DNA of 64,000 nucleotides from Actinomycetota bacterium (GTDB taxonomy: Bacteria; Actinomycetota; Thermoleophilia; BMS3ABIN01). The notes beneath the pieces were generated by a model that did not search any database, was not told the origin of the DNA, and was given only the letters and a program-made list of their open reading frames with translations. Positions 1-8,261 of this stretch are shown piece by piece; within the stretch, counting starts at the first letter, position 1; every line of letters begins with the position of its first letter. The position numbers and the translations under genes are program-made. Location of the stretch: NCBI GenBank assembly GCA_023382335.1, contig JAMCPM010000008.1, forward strand, positions 1 to 64,000. Reading direction: 5' to 3'.

Positions 1-77
1 TACTCCTCCGCGTGATCGAGCACCATCCGTACTGCTCGTTCCTTCAACTCTTTGGGATACCGCTTTCGTGTGTTCAT
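1..77 (-). CDS. IS3 transposase OrfA, N-terminal fragment (runs off window)
   Basis: The start codon is at 77 and the frame stays open to the window edge. The 25 visible residues begin MNTRKRYPKELKERAVRMV, the usual opening of the OrfA helix-turn-helix protein of IS3 elements (Lys/Arg-rich start followed by the first helix). OrfA binds the terminal repeats and is normally extended into OrfB, the DDE transposase, by programmed frameshifting. OrfB would lie outside the window. The family call rests on a short but distinctive segment plus the adjoining terminal repeat. Confidence 0.75.
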   Translation of the reverse strand, partial: MNTRKRYPKELKERAVRMVLDHAEE

Positions 78-127
78 GACTCCATCCTCTCAAAAGATGG
101 AGCCTCCAGGAAACCCGGGGCGATTCA
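1..127 (-). mobile_element. IS3-family insertion sequence, terminal part
   Basis: The minus strand begins at 127 with an IS3-type terminal inverted repeat (TGAATCGCCCCGGGTTTCC, continuing as TGGAGGCTCC). About 50 bp inside it is the start of an OrfA transposase reading leftward off the window. TGA at the tip, the repeat sequence and the OrfA start distance are all typical of IS3-family ends. Only this end is visible, so group, length and target duplication cannot be read. Its outer border falls inside an open reading frame that runs rightward to 801, so the insertion appears to have truncated that gene. Confidence 0.8.
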
Positions 128-801
128 GAGCTAGCATTTAAACCTGTTTGAATAATCATTGTCCCGTGAAGCAAGGTGTTCGAGATCACGCTAATCTGAT
201 CGGGGTAGTCTGGCTTCGGTTCAAGGCCCGTAATTGAATAAAAGTCCTGATCTCCATCGTTTGCCATTGGATGCACGTGCGTAGATCCATAGTCATAACC
301 GAAGCGGTATAAGAAAGTCATATCCATCGCCTTGGCTACCGATTTTGGTTTAGGCCGGTGCCATGTGGGTGGTGAATCTGACAGTGATTGTGCGCGCTTA
401 ACCTGCTCATCTGTCAAATTGAATAGGTCGACTGCTTTCGCCCCGCCGAATTCCGGATCACTACGTACGCGATTAATAGCATTGTACTGTTGAAGGAAAG
501 ACCAAGACTCAAAGATTTCGAACTCGTTCTTCTCATGAAGTTCATGCAAATGGAATAACCTGTCAAGTAAGCACCTATGAAGAATCCAGCAATCCTGGTA
601 GTCCTCAATCTTCCATAATTCAAAAATGCCTCTCATAGTCATGTCGGTGCGAGCAAAAAAGTTTCGAATTATCGTATCCTTGATGCTTCGTGGTTCGCGC
701 GCGAATTCAAAGAGAAGTGTGACTATAAAATTATGAAAGATGCCAAGAGCCTCCAAATATTTCTCAATTGGCTGATAATCACTTGAGCCAAACTTAGGCA
801 A
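128..801 (-). pseudogene. DUF5677-like protein truncated by the IS3 element
   Basis: An open frame runs on the minus strand from a TTG at 801, preceded by a good ribosome-binding site (AAGGAG, 4 bases upstream), to the IS3 border at 127. It then continues into IS DNA without an in-frame stop in the window. About 224 native residues remain, predicted mostly helical, with the late motif YGSTHVHPMA. That conserved His-x-His-Pro segment resembles DUF5677 proteins, which are of unknown function and often found in defence-rich islands. The 3' end is missing, replaced by insertion-sequence DNA, so the gene is probably dead or encodes a hybrid tail. The family assignment is from memory of motif pattern and is moderate. 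The 120 bp between this start and the next gene show nothing else. Confidence 0.55.
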
Positions 802-921
802 TTTACTCCTTATTGGTCTTGCATCAGCAGAAGCCGCGTATGTGAAGCTCTGAATCTGCTAGCTCTCAATGCGATAGAAAGGCATTGACTGCCACTATTT
901 AAGTGTATCTATCCATTAAGA

Positions 922-1692
922 CTATGAATGGTTTGCTGCTAGGTCAACGGCATCCTGAGCTCCTTTTAAATAAAGCCCGTGATGTTCAAGCAAAAAATCA
1001 ATCCAATAATCATGCCCTCTACCAGTACTCAGAAGTATCTTTTTTGATTGCGGCTCGATTATCTCCGCCGCAAAGTATCTGAGGCGGGGCGTTATGATAT
1101 GCGTCGCTTCATGCCGTGCGCCTACGCCCTTTCCGGCTTCAAGCTCCTGGAATTTTCCATCTCTGAACTTCGCTAGTTTCTTCAATTCTTCTGTATCCTT
1201 TGCGGCATCAGTTTTCTTCAACATCTCTATTACCTTTGAAAAATTGCAACTGGTCTGCAAGCCGAGACTAAAGGCGAGATCAAGGAAAATCGCTACGCGA
1301 TCCCAGCAGCTTGATGCATTACGCAAGCCTGCATCGATATAGAACCAAAAAAGACTGTCCGACATGGTTGGCCGCACATATGGAGGATCAGCCGTTTGCC
1401 GGACATTCGGTCGATGCAACGACGCCAACCCGATCGCGAAAGCTAACTGGTCAGAAATCCAAGCAATTTCCTGCCCCAAAAGATCAAAACGATATTTTTC
1501 GCTAATATCCCAAAACGTGGCTGGTCGATTTTTATTCTTCCTAGCCGGGACGACCGTATTTAGTCGCTGACGCACGTTTACGCATTCTCTCGGAATCAAA
1601 ACCCATAAAGGATGGCGATCATCCCATGTCGGGATTAATCCTAATTTTGCTAGTTCACGTTCAAGTTCGACTGTAATTTCTTCAACTGTCAT
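922..1692 (-). CDS. Hypothetical HEPN-like protein
   Basis: This 256-residue protein is largely helical, with no signal peptide or membrane segment. Residues 193-198 read RHEATH, an R-x4-H arrangement like the catalytic motif of HEPN RNases. A Trp-rich helical stretch lies near residues 115-140. It resembles the loosely defined Cthe_2314-type HEPN proteins, but the match is by pattern only. It sits 14 bp downstream of another HEPN-like gene (1707-2828), so the two are probably co-transcribed. No partner minimal nucleotidyltransferase is adjacent, so a classical MNT/HEPN toxin-antitoxin pair is not supported. AT-rich composition matches the surrounding island. Confidence 0.5.
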   Translation of the reverse strand: MTVEEITVELERELAKLGLIPTWDDRHPLWVLIPRECVNVRQRLNTVVPARKNKNRPATFWDISEKYRFDLLGQEIAWISDQLAFAIGLASLHRPNVRQTADPPYVRPTMSDSLFWFYIDAGLRNASSCWDRVAIFLDLAFSLGLQTSCNFSKVIEMLKKTDAAKDTEELKKLAKFRDGKFQELEAGKGVGARHEATHIITPRLRYFAAEIIEPQSKKILLSTGRGHDYWIDFLLEHHGLYLKGAQDAVDLAANHS

Positions 1693-1706
1693 CTTGAATA
1701 CTAAGG

Positions 1707-2828
1707 TTAACTTGGAATAAAGAAGTAGAGCTGATCTAAAGTAAGAAGGCCAATTGTGGCTGCTTTTAAATCAAAATCTTCCTGATGTGCCACGCCATGA
1801 CTGACAGAGTGCCGAGATATTTTGGGCCGACTGCTCGGATCAAAATTGGCGAAGTAGGCTTCCTTCAAGAATCGTTCAAAGTTTCTGGGAAACAGCCAGC
1901 TGGCCTCATGAAGCCTTTCTTGGCTGGCTACAACGTGGGCGCTGGCAAGATTGGCTTGCGTTGGCGCTAGCTGCTCAAGGCCTCTCTCAAGAAGGGTTCT
2001 CATCATTCCTTCTAGCCTGGGATAGATAATGGCTGTTGCGCTAATGTAATCTTCTTTTTCATATTCCTCAAGTGCATGTTTCAATAGTTTGATATGTTCA
2101 TCGTATGCATTATGTCCTTCCCATCTTTTCCTCATCTCCTCTAAATTGGCGAGAACCTCCTGACGAATTTGAGGCAGCATGGGATAAATCAAGTCTTCAT
2201 TTCGCACATGCTGAACCATGTCCCTCAGTGTCGCCTTCTTTAGCGTTGCAAATAAAAACCACTGTTGATCAATAAGCGCCGACCATTCGTCGTCCGTTAA
2301 ACTAAAAAGATTTCTCTGCGCGACATAGGCATAATGTCCGCCCAGTACTTTGTTAATATCAAATTCTCTTTGCGGATTATCCTTTCTCAATGGACCAAAG
2401 TCATAGAACATGCCTTTGCGCCAACCAAGTGAGAAAATGAGGAGTATACCGGCGTCAGGTGGAAGCTCGACATCGAAAGATAGACTGCGTATGTCCACGA
2501 TGTCATCTTCGCCAACGAGCGTACCTGCCGCAATGGAACCTTTGGCCTGTGTGCTTGCGATAAAGGGCAGCTCGTTTGTATAGACTGTTGTTTTTTTATC
2601 CGGTTGAATTACAGCAAGAAGATGATCAAGTTGCGAGGGGACAATTCTTGACTCAGGTGGAAGCTCATTTAAAAGTTGACTTGGAATACCTTCGAGCCTA
2701 GAAATAAAAAGTTCTCCATCCTCGGATGAAACGAACTCTCGAAAAATTATCTGGACATCCTCGCCATTTCTGGCGGTCTCCAATGCGTAGCCGGCTGGAA
2801 GGTCATCAAGTGTAATTATTACAGGCAT
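1707..2828 (-). CDS. Hypothetical protein with C-terminal HEPN-like domain
   Basis: This 373-residue protein has two apparent parts. The N-terminal half is unrecognised and mixed alpha/beta. The helical C-terminal part, from about residue 240, ends with RHSVSHG at 339-345, an R-x4-H followed by Gly. That arrangement, followed by a long hydrophobic helix, is typical of HEPN-fold proteins near abortive-infection and restriction loci, where the Arg and His form the RNase site. It is the upstream member of a two-gene unit with 922-1692. A role in defence is inferred from the motif and from the neighbouring AbiE and restriction-modification genes. The N-terminal half may sense or recruit something unknown. 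Confidence 0.5.
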   Translation of the reverse strand: MPVIITLDDLPAGYALETARNGEDVQIIFREFVSSEDGELFISRLEGIPSQLLNELPPESRIVPSQLDHLLAVIQPDKKTTVYTNELPFIASTQAKGSIAAGTLVGEDDIVDIRSLSFDVELPPDAGILLIFSLGWRKGMFYDFGPLRKDNPQREFDINKVLGGHYAYVAQRNLFSLTDDEWSALIDQQWFLFATLKKATLRDMVQHVRNEDLIYPMLPQIRQEVLANLEEMRKRWEGHNAYDEHIKLLKHALEEYEKEDYISATAIIYPRLEGMMRTLLERGLEQLAPTQANLASAHVVASQERLHEASWLFPRNFERFLKEAYFANFDPSSRPKISRHSVSHGVAHQEDFDLKAATIGLLTLDQLYFFIPS

Positions 2829-3149
2829 AGAAAAAATATCTCAATCGTCAGCAGTTCAAGTCTCTTTTGATAACCGGGAAATCCAACTCCGCCTATTCCT
2901 TGCAAAATAACATGGTGAATACTAGACGTTTTACATTTTTCAATATCATATTTCAGCTTGGGGAAAGGGTAAAGTTCGAACCCTGTTTGGTGTCATGATT
3001 TCGCGCAAGAAAAAATGGCTTAACAAAGCCATAAATGAGGGTTCAGAAAGTGGTGGACGTAATCGGCACTTATTCGAACTTACATCTGCTGAATCGGTTA
3101 GTAAAAATAGTTGGGATAATCCTTGCATAATTGATATCTATCGGAGAAA
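2829..3149. other. Non-coding spacer holding recombination-type site A
   Basis: This 321-bp stretch is AT-rich. A 60-codon open frame on the minus strand (2946-3128) shows no ribosome-binding site or recognisable protein character and coincides with the repeated site described separately, so I do not call it a gene. The remainder is the probable 5' region of the HEPN-like pair and the 3' region of the small membrane-protein gene. Confidence 0.5.
2971..3081. repeat. Site A: attachment-site-like repeat
   Basis: This segment begins AAAGTTCGAACCC. After 81 bp it continues GGTGGACGTAATCGG, and 20 bp after that it has ATTCGAAC. The same boxes at the same spacings occur at 5132-5243. A small hairpin (ATGGCTT/AAGCCAT) lies between the boxes. 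A shorter relative covers the 3' end of the serine recombinase gene near 18245. The site separates the HEPN block from the AbiE block, as expected for the border of an inserted segment. Confidence 0.5.
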
Positions 3150-3509
3150 TCACGGCCCACCGCTCAACGTGTAAATCAAGATATTTCCATCTTTTTGCTT
3201 TAAGAAAAGAAGTGTAGGTGTGCCATGGGGTCCCGGTGTTTCATATACTTCCAGTCTGTTCACTATTATCGGTCCCAGGGCTTCTCCCGTTGGCGCAGAT
3301 TGATTGATGTAATCCAGAAGAGCCTGTGGCTGATTTTTACCTTGGCGCTTGCCAAGGTAATAACGCCTGCCGTGGTATTCAACCCTGTCCGGAGGATCAA
3401 AGGGGTTAAAGATGCCGAAGCTCACCCGGACGTAACCCAAATAGGCAATCGTCACAATAGCAAGAGCTGCCACACAGGCCGAGATAAGTACAATTATCTT
3501 TTTCACCAA
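3150..3509 (-). CDS. Small membrane-anchored hypothetical protein
   Basis: This 119-residue protein has one strongly hydrophobic N-terminal segment (about residues 4-27, preceded by Lys-Lys). It is either a signal anchor or an uncleaved signal sequence, leaving a roughly 90-residue outer domain. The outer domain has a Tyr/Arg/Gly-rich start (residues 44-56) and a C-terminal beta-rich part. No family is recognised. It lies 19 bp downstream of the AbiEii-like gene on the same strand and may belong to that cargo block, bounded by sites A and B. Nothing in it indicates a toxin or immunity function. Confidence 0.55.
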   Translation of the reverse strand: MVKKIIVLISACVAALAIVTIAYLGYVRVSFGIFNPFDPPDRVEYHGRRYYLGKRQGKNQPQALLDYINQSAPTGEALGPIIVNRLEVYETPGPHGTPTLLFLKQKDGNILIYTLSGGP

Positions 3510-3528
3510 GATTTATCCTCATCTTGAT

Positions 3529-4284
3529 TCATAATATCTCCAACAAAGGCTCAACATTTGATTTCAGTGTTTTTGTACCAATTTCTTCCCTGTAATACAA
3601 ACTCTCAGCGCCGGAGCTTTTTGCTTCCTCGGCAATTTCAAGATTTTCAAGGATAGATTCTTTGCTCAGAGGTTTTCGAAGTTCTTTCTGTTTCAGGATT
3701 TCCAAAATCTCTTTAGGCGCAAAACCATTCTTCTTCATCATCATTGCCAGATCATAGAAATCCCGATACCTAGCTCTTTCGTTAACGGCTCTGACTTTCT
3801 CGGCGCAGATTTCTTTGGCTGTCATAGCGGAAACGGTTACCGGCACCCCATAAACGTTTTTATATTCTGCCTTCTTTGCAGGAAGGATCAGCTCTTGGGT
3901 CAGATCGACATCAAGTTTAATAGAATTTGGCTGTTCCAAGGGACCCGAGAACTTCAGCCTTTGAATCTTCAGAGTGAAATCCGACTGATAGCTTTTTAGA
4001 ATATCCAGAAAATCGTACGGCTCAATAACTTCCCTCAAGTCATCTTCAGTAATTTTGTCGGTGGTCTGGAAATCCAAATCTTCGGAAAACCTCAGCTGGT
4101 CAAGATAAATATGATGGATGGCAGTACCGCCTTTGAAGACCAGTGAGTCCTTGAGCTTTGAACTGTAGATAATTTGTAGGACAATCGCCAGGAAATAGTC
4201 TTTCTCGGCAATCGCCAGCGGATAGCGAAAGCTATTTTTATTGAAAATGGAAAGCTGGGCCCTATTTAGTAAATCGTTCTTCAT
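3529..4284 (-). CDS. AbiEii/AbiGii-type nucleotidyltransferase (toxin of AbiE system)
   Basis: About 251 residues from the ATG at 4284, chosen because GGAGG lies 7 bases upstream. A TTG at 4305 in the same frame is a longer alternative. The nucleotidyltransferase signature is plain: FKGGTAIHHIY followed by RFSEDLDF, giving the GG(T/S) loop and the metal-binding Asp pair, and later YRDFYDLAMM. AbiEii proteins are DNA polymerase beta-fold enzymes; characterised relatives nucleotidylate RNA targets and stop growth during phage infection. The start overlaps the upstream AbiEi-like gene by 23 bp, so antitoxin and toxin are translationally coupled. Fold and pairing are secure; the actual substrate is not known. 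Confidence 0.88.
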   Translation of the reverse strand: MKNDLLNRAQLSIFNKNSFRYPLAIAEKDYFLAIVLQIIYSSKLKDSLVFKGGTAIHHIYLDQLRFSEDLDFQTTDKITEDDLREVIEPYDFLDILKSYQSDFTLKIQRLKFSGPLEQPNSIKLDVDLTQELILPAKKAEYKNVYGVPVTVSAMTAKEICAEKVRAVNERARYRDFYDLAMMMKKNGFAPKEILEILKQKELRKPLSKESILENLEIAEEAKSSGAESLYYREEIGTKTLKSNVEPLLEIL

Positions 4285-5032
4285 AGTAGAGCCTCCACTT
4301 GGCATTAAATATATTTGATTTTTTTGTCAGCTTCGCAAAACCGGGGGTTCCTTTGAGATTCTTATGAAGCCCCTCGGATTCAATCCCTGCAAGACCAAAC
4401 AGGAATCCCAGACGCCGCCTCAGAGTTATAGGATAAGTTTTTGCAAGATCAGTTATTTTGGCAACATCAATTTCATTTTTGGCTTCTTGAAACTTTTCAA
4501 CTAAAAGGTCAACTGTGTAGCCATCTCTTCGGAAATGAAGGAAATCCAGCAGGGCTTTTTCAAGATCGGCAACTCGGGCGCTCTGTCCTTCAATTGTTAT
4601 CTCCTTGAATCCTTTCATCATTTCGAACTTAGCTTTGACAAATAGATATTCTGTGTTCTGAAATTCATAGCGCTTAGTATTTGAGGTTGTAACTGAAGTG
4701 ACCTTTGCGGGCAACTGGTCAAAGTGGCCGTGGTAATTCAAGGCATATTCGAAAGAAACGTATGAGTCTGCGACAAGCACCTGCGCGATAGCTAGCGGGG
4801 AAATATTGGAAAAACTATGCGATTCCAAATTCGCGATGGCAAAATAACCTCTTTTAATTCGGATCAGCCAACCGTTCCTAACCATTTTGCCGACCAAGTT
4901 CCTCGACGCTTGCTGGCTTATTCCAAGCTTGGCTTCGATTTGTCTGGAAGTAACGATATAGCCATAATCCGAAATAAGGCTTTCCAGCAAGTAAAGCTCT
5001 TTTTCTGACAAAATTGTCTTTTTCATATCCAT
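4262..5032 (-). CDS. AbiEi-like antitoxin / transcriptional repressor
   Basis: This 256-residue protein has an N-terminal winged helix-turn-helix (residues about 10-60, including TSRQIEAKLGISQQASRNLV). The C-terminal AbiEi-type domain contains SFEYALNYHG, a beta-rich middle and an ALLDFLHFRRDGY segment. Type IV AbiE antitoxins repress their own promoter through the winged helix and neutralise the nucleotidyltransferase indirectly. The upstream inverted repeat at 5033-5057 is well placed as its operator. The gene precedes and overlaps the toxin gene, the standard abiEi-abiEii order. No obvious Shine-Dalgarno sequence is seen before the ATG at 5032; an in-frame ATG at 5026 is a second possibility. 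Confidence 0.85.
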   Translation of the reverse strand: MDMKKTILSEKELYLLESLISDYGYIVTSRQIEAKLGISQQASRNLVGKMVRNGWLIRIKRGYFAIANLESHSFSNISPLAIAQVLVADSYVSFEYALNYHGHFDQLPAKVTSVTTSNTKRYEFQNTEYLFVKAKFEMMKGFKEITIEGQSARVADLEKALLDFLHFRRDGYTVDLLVEKFQEAKNEIDVAKITDLAKTYPITLRRRLGFLFGLAGIESEGLHKNLKGTPGFAKLTKKSNIFNAKWRLYYEERFTK

Positions 5033-5057
5033 ATAATACTCTGTTTGGGGGTATTAT
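5033..5057 (-). promoter_or_regulatory. Perfect 7-bp inverted repeat at the abiE promoter (candidate operator)
   Basis: ATAATAC at 5033-5039 and GTATTAT at 5051-5057 form a perfect inverted repeat with an 11-bp spacer directly before the AbiEi start codon. AbiEi proteins are known to bind inverted repeats in their own promoters for negative autoregulation. Position and symmetry fit that role; binding is inferred. Confidence 0.55.
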
Positions 5058-5131
5058 CCTGTAACAATTAAGACAGATTAGAAATAGTCTTGCAAGCGCT
5101 TTATCTGTGAAAAAGCCTGCCAATTAGAGGG

Positions 5132-5243
5132 AAAGTTCGAACCCGAACCACTGTTTACGTTATTGCAAATCAAAAAATGCCTCTTTGCAGGCATTTTTTA
5201 AGTACTGATCTTGGTGGACCTTACCGGTAGCTATTCGAACCTA
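5132..5243. repeat. Site B: attachment-site-like repeat
   Basis: AAAGTTCGAACCC at the left and TTGGTGGACCTTAC starting at 5212 are followed by ATTCGAAC at 5233. The distances between boxes are identical to those of site A. The 14-base core TTGGTGGACCTTAC is identical to the core at the end of the recombinase gene (18244-18257). A strong terminator hairpin sits in the middle. The site marks the border between the AbiE block and the restriction-modification block. Confidence 0.55.
5172..5199 (-). terminator. Rho-independent terminator downstream of the mod-res operon
   Basis: AAAAAATGCCT, a 6-base loop and AGGCATTTTTT form a perfect 11-bp palindromic stem with A/T tracts on both sides, so it could work in either direction. 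Read on the minus strand it ends in six T residues about 110 bp after the stop of the restriction subunit gene. Confidence 0.8.
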
Positions 5244-5311
5244 TTAATCCTGGTACAGCTTGAAAAAGCGGTAAACAGGCTCTTGGTAGCTTAAAAAATC
5301 ATCCAGAATAT

Positions 5312-8260
5312 TTAGTTCACAATCTTTTCTGCAAAATCCGGGAAGTTATCAAACCAATATCTCCTATAGCTCTCCGGTACACTGGCAATGCCACTTTTAG
5401 GCTTGAGAAGTAATTTTGCCTCAACACTAAATCCGTTGTATTTGTGTGTTTTACTTTTTTGGCCTTTTTCAATTTCGAATATCTTCGAAAAACCATCAAT
5501 CTTTCTGAATGCATCTGTATGCTCTGTCCCTTTAGGGTCTACAAACAAGATTGTATATTTGTCGCCTTTTTTCATCCAAAATATGAAATCAGGCATGAAT
5601 TGAGCAATCCTATTGTCTTTGGGGTTGTAATACGGAATGAAAACTTTATCCAACGTTTGATCGAGCTTGGAGAATAACCACCAATCATAATTTTCAAAAA
5701 TATTACCATCGACCTGCAAATACTCTTCCAGTTGTTCTATAAATTTAACTTCACTTTCCACATCTATAACGTGATTTATAAAATCAACTTTTTCATTTTC
5801 TGAAATAATTAATGGGATGTAGTAATGATTTTTAATGTAGTTAATTTTTAGTTTTTTCCCATTACATTCGAAACTTTGGTTGTCTTTTATTGCTTGAGCC
5901 TTTTTCAGCATTTCTTCAAATGAAAGCTCTTTTGCGTCAAAGGCTTTCTTTAATGCTTCCTCCTTTTTGGGAAGTTGCTTTACTTCCTTAATTTTTCGCA
6001 GAATCTGATCAAATTTTTCCTCACCTTTGAATTTAATTTTTCTGAAATGAACTATCTCATTTTCGAGTATTTGATAGCTATCAAATTCTTCATCTCTCAC
6101 ACTTAAGTAATCAAGAATTCTATCAAGCAATAATTCCGGGTCAGCTAAGATTCTTTTTTCAGTGTCGTCGTAATATTTAGCTGATTCTTTCAGACTTTTA
6201 CTAATAGTTTTTATTACTTTTACATCACACTCGTATTTAGCCATAGAAATTTTTTCACCGAGATAATCAAATAGCTTCTTAGTTAAAATTAAATCTTCCT
6301 TGTTTACACTGAACTTCTGGGGCGTTTGCTCTTCTGCAAAAATTTTCTTTGAACTTTTATATTTTGGGATCAAAAGGATTTTATCTAAAGCATCCTGATT
6401 TACGATAAATTCCTGACCTAAATCTTTTTCTTGTTTCTCTTCCTTGAGTGCCTTAATTATTTCTTTCAGATTCTCCGCATTGGTACCAAAAACGAAAAGA
6501 CTTTCTAATGGCAAAATATAGTTCTTAACTTTCTCAAATACTCTCTTATCAACTTCTTGTGCATTCAGTAAATTTGTTAGTCTCTTCCTTTTGTCCTTTT
6601 CAGGCTCAATACGTACACCACGACCAACGGATTGAAGCACAAATTTTTTCGAATCACTGCCTACACCAATATTTACGAATAACAAAATGTTCGGTCTACT
6701 AGAATCCCATCCTTCGTAAAAAGCTCTTGAACCCATAAGTAGATTTATTTCAGAATCATCATCATTGATTTTGTGGAAAATACTCTCGTTTTCAAAGCTT
6801 TCAATAATCTCATATCCGCTAAGCTTTTCTTTAAGCCATCCTGAAATGTCACCGATCTTAATTAGTCCAAATGGTTTATCACTAGTCTTCAACTTAAAAA
6901 TTATCTCTTGCGTATTGCCTGGTATCTTTAAAACTTCAATATTGCCCGGGGTTTTTGAATTGAACACCTGCTTTAAAATGTCCCCGTATTCAATCTTGTT
7001 TAAAAGTCCTTTATTTAATGAGACTGATAGGTCACTTTCAAAAAGATAATCGCGTTGTCCATTAACCATTTCCTCAATTAATTCTTCCTTTGCTTCATTA
7101 AACAGGCTTTCCTTAATTTCGTTTTTTGCTATCTTTTCAACTTCTGAAAAAAATAGCTTTAAATCAGCTTCCTTAGTGTCAACTGAATTGACCAGTGTTA
7201 AGAGGAGAGGGCGGTGGTATAGAGATTTGTCTACCCTTCTTACCTTATCGAAGAACTTTAAAATATATGTCTGTAATAAAAGAGTCTTTAAGACGACTTT
7301 TTGCTTGGCAGCTTTTGAAAAGTCATCCTTATCCTTGAATGCAGTGACTTCCTGATCCGACACATAAATATGTTTTCCATAACCATCTTCAACATATTTT
7401 GAGAGGTTGAAGTCGAAAACACATGTGGCAAAATCGCGCGGATCGGTAAACGTGGCTGAAAAATTAAACAAGAAACCATTTCTTGAAAGAATCGAGTATA
7501 GGACCTGCCTCTTACTGTCTTCCTTGTCTCCCTTATGTGCTTCGTCTAATAATATGTACCAATTACCGCTATTATCGTAATTCTTATAATCAACGATTTT
7601 CTCCGTATCAACGTCAGAAATTAAATCTGAGCGATAGTAAAATATTGTGATTTCATTTTTGAAGAATGGTATTACATTGTCTCGTTTAACATTTTCATAG
7701 TCTTTCAGGCTCTTTAAGTTAATCTTCGTTTCTGTATTAGTTTTATTAAATTCTTCAATATGTTTCCTGAACTGCTCCAGTAGATCATCTCTGTGAGCTA
7801 AAAATAAAATATCATTCTGTGGTATTTCATTATCCTGGCTAAGCTTTCCGAGTAATTCGATTAATTTCACAATTATCAGAGTTTTTCCTGATCCTGTCGC
7901 CATCCAAAAACTCATTCTATTTAGAAATGATTCAAACGATATCTTTTTATCCTTAACAGGATAATCTTCGCTGTATTCGAGCAGATACTGAGCAGCTTTC
8001 TTTCCTTCCTTTTTTTCTAAAACATAATCTAAGTTACCCTCGTAACCGTTGGAAATATATTGATCCAGCAGTAATGCTTTATCAGAATTATTTTCACGAT
8101 AGTAAAATGAAAGCCCTTTGGCCGCATTTCTTAATGCCCTGCTTTGAAATTCAAATAAGGTTTTTTTCTCCGAAAAACTTGAATAATCAAAGCCCTGCCA
8201 TTTTGGAGGTAGGCTTTCAAAGGGGATATCTTCAACTATGGATTGTAAATATAGCTTCAA
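5312..8260 (-). CDS. Type III restriction-modification Res subunit (helicase-nuclease)
   Basis: This 982-residue SF2 translocase/endonuclease subunit has Walker A (ATGSGKT, 121-127), a DEAH box (LLDEAHKGD, about 245), a SAT motif (FSATFTD) and motif VI (QSVGRGVRIEPE, near 540). A C-terminal PD-(D/E)xK nuclease follows, with PDF at about 890 and VDPKG at 907-911. Type III Res subunits hydrolyse ATP to move or switch along DNA and cut when two unmethylated sites face each other; they need Mod for recognition. The gene begins 1 bp after the mod stop, so it is the second gene of a tight operon that ends at the terminator at 5172-5199. Length and domain order are normal for the family. Strong A+T bias contrasts with the backbone. 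Confidence 0.9.
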   Translation of the reverse strand: MKLYLQSIVEDIPFESLPPKWQGFDYSSFSEKKTLFEFQSRALRNAAKGLSFYYRENNSDKALLLDQYISNGYEGNLDYVLEKKEGKKAAQYLLEYSEDYPVKDKKISFESFLNRMSFWMATGSGKTLIIVKLIELLGKLSQDNEIPQNDILFLAHRDDLLEQFRKHIEEFNKTNTETKINLKSLKDYENVKRDNVIPFFKNEITIFYYRSDLISDVDTEKIVDYKNYDNSGNWYILLDEAHKGDKEDSKRQVLYSILSRNGFLFNFSATFTDPRDFATCVFDFNLSKYVEDGYGKHIYVSDQEVTAFKDKDDFSKAAKQKVVLKTLLLQTYILKFFDKVRRVDKSLYHRPLLLTLVNSVDTKEADLKLFFSEVEKIAKNEIKESLFNEAKEELIEEMVNGQRDYLFESDLSVSLNKGLLNKIEYGDILKQVFNSKTPGNIEVLKIPGNTQEIIFKLKTSDKPFGLIKIGDISGWLKEKLSGYEIIESFENESIFHKINDDDSEINLLMGSRAFYEGWDSSRPNILLFVNIGVGSDSKKFVLQSVGRGVRIEPEKDKRKRLTNLLNAQEVDKRVFEKVKNYILPLESLFVFGTNAENLKEIIKALKEEKQEKDLGQEFIVNQDALDKILLIPKYKSSKKIFAEEQTPQKFSVNKEDLILTKKLFDYLGEKISMAKYECDVKVIKTISKSLKESAKYYDDTEKRILADPELLLDRILDYLSVRDEEFDSYQILENEIVHFRKIKFKGEEKFDQILRKIKEVKQLPKKEEALKKAFDAKELSFEEMLKKAQAIKDNQSFECNGKKLKINYIKNHYYIPLIISENEKVDFINHVIDVESEVKFIEQLEEYLQVDGNIFENYDWWLFSKLDQTLDKVFIPYYNPKDNRIAQFMPDFIFWMKKGDKYTILFVDPKGTEHTDAFRKIDGFSKIFEIEKGQKSKTHKYNGFSVEAKLLLKPKSGIASVPESYRRYWFDNFPDFAEKIVN

Positions 8261-8261
8261 A

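Noticed and set aside
2946-3128. 60-codon minus-strand frame
   Set aside because: It coincides with site A, has no ribosome-binding site and shows no protein-like pattern.
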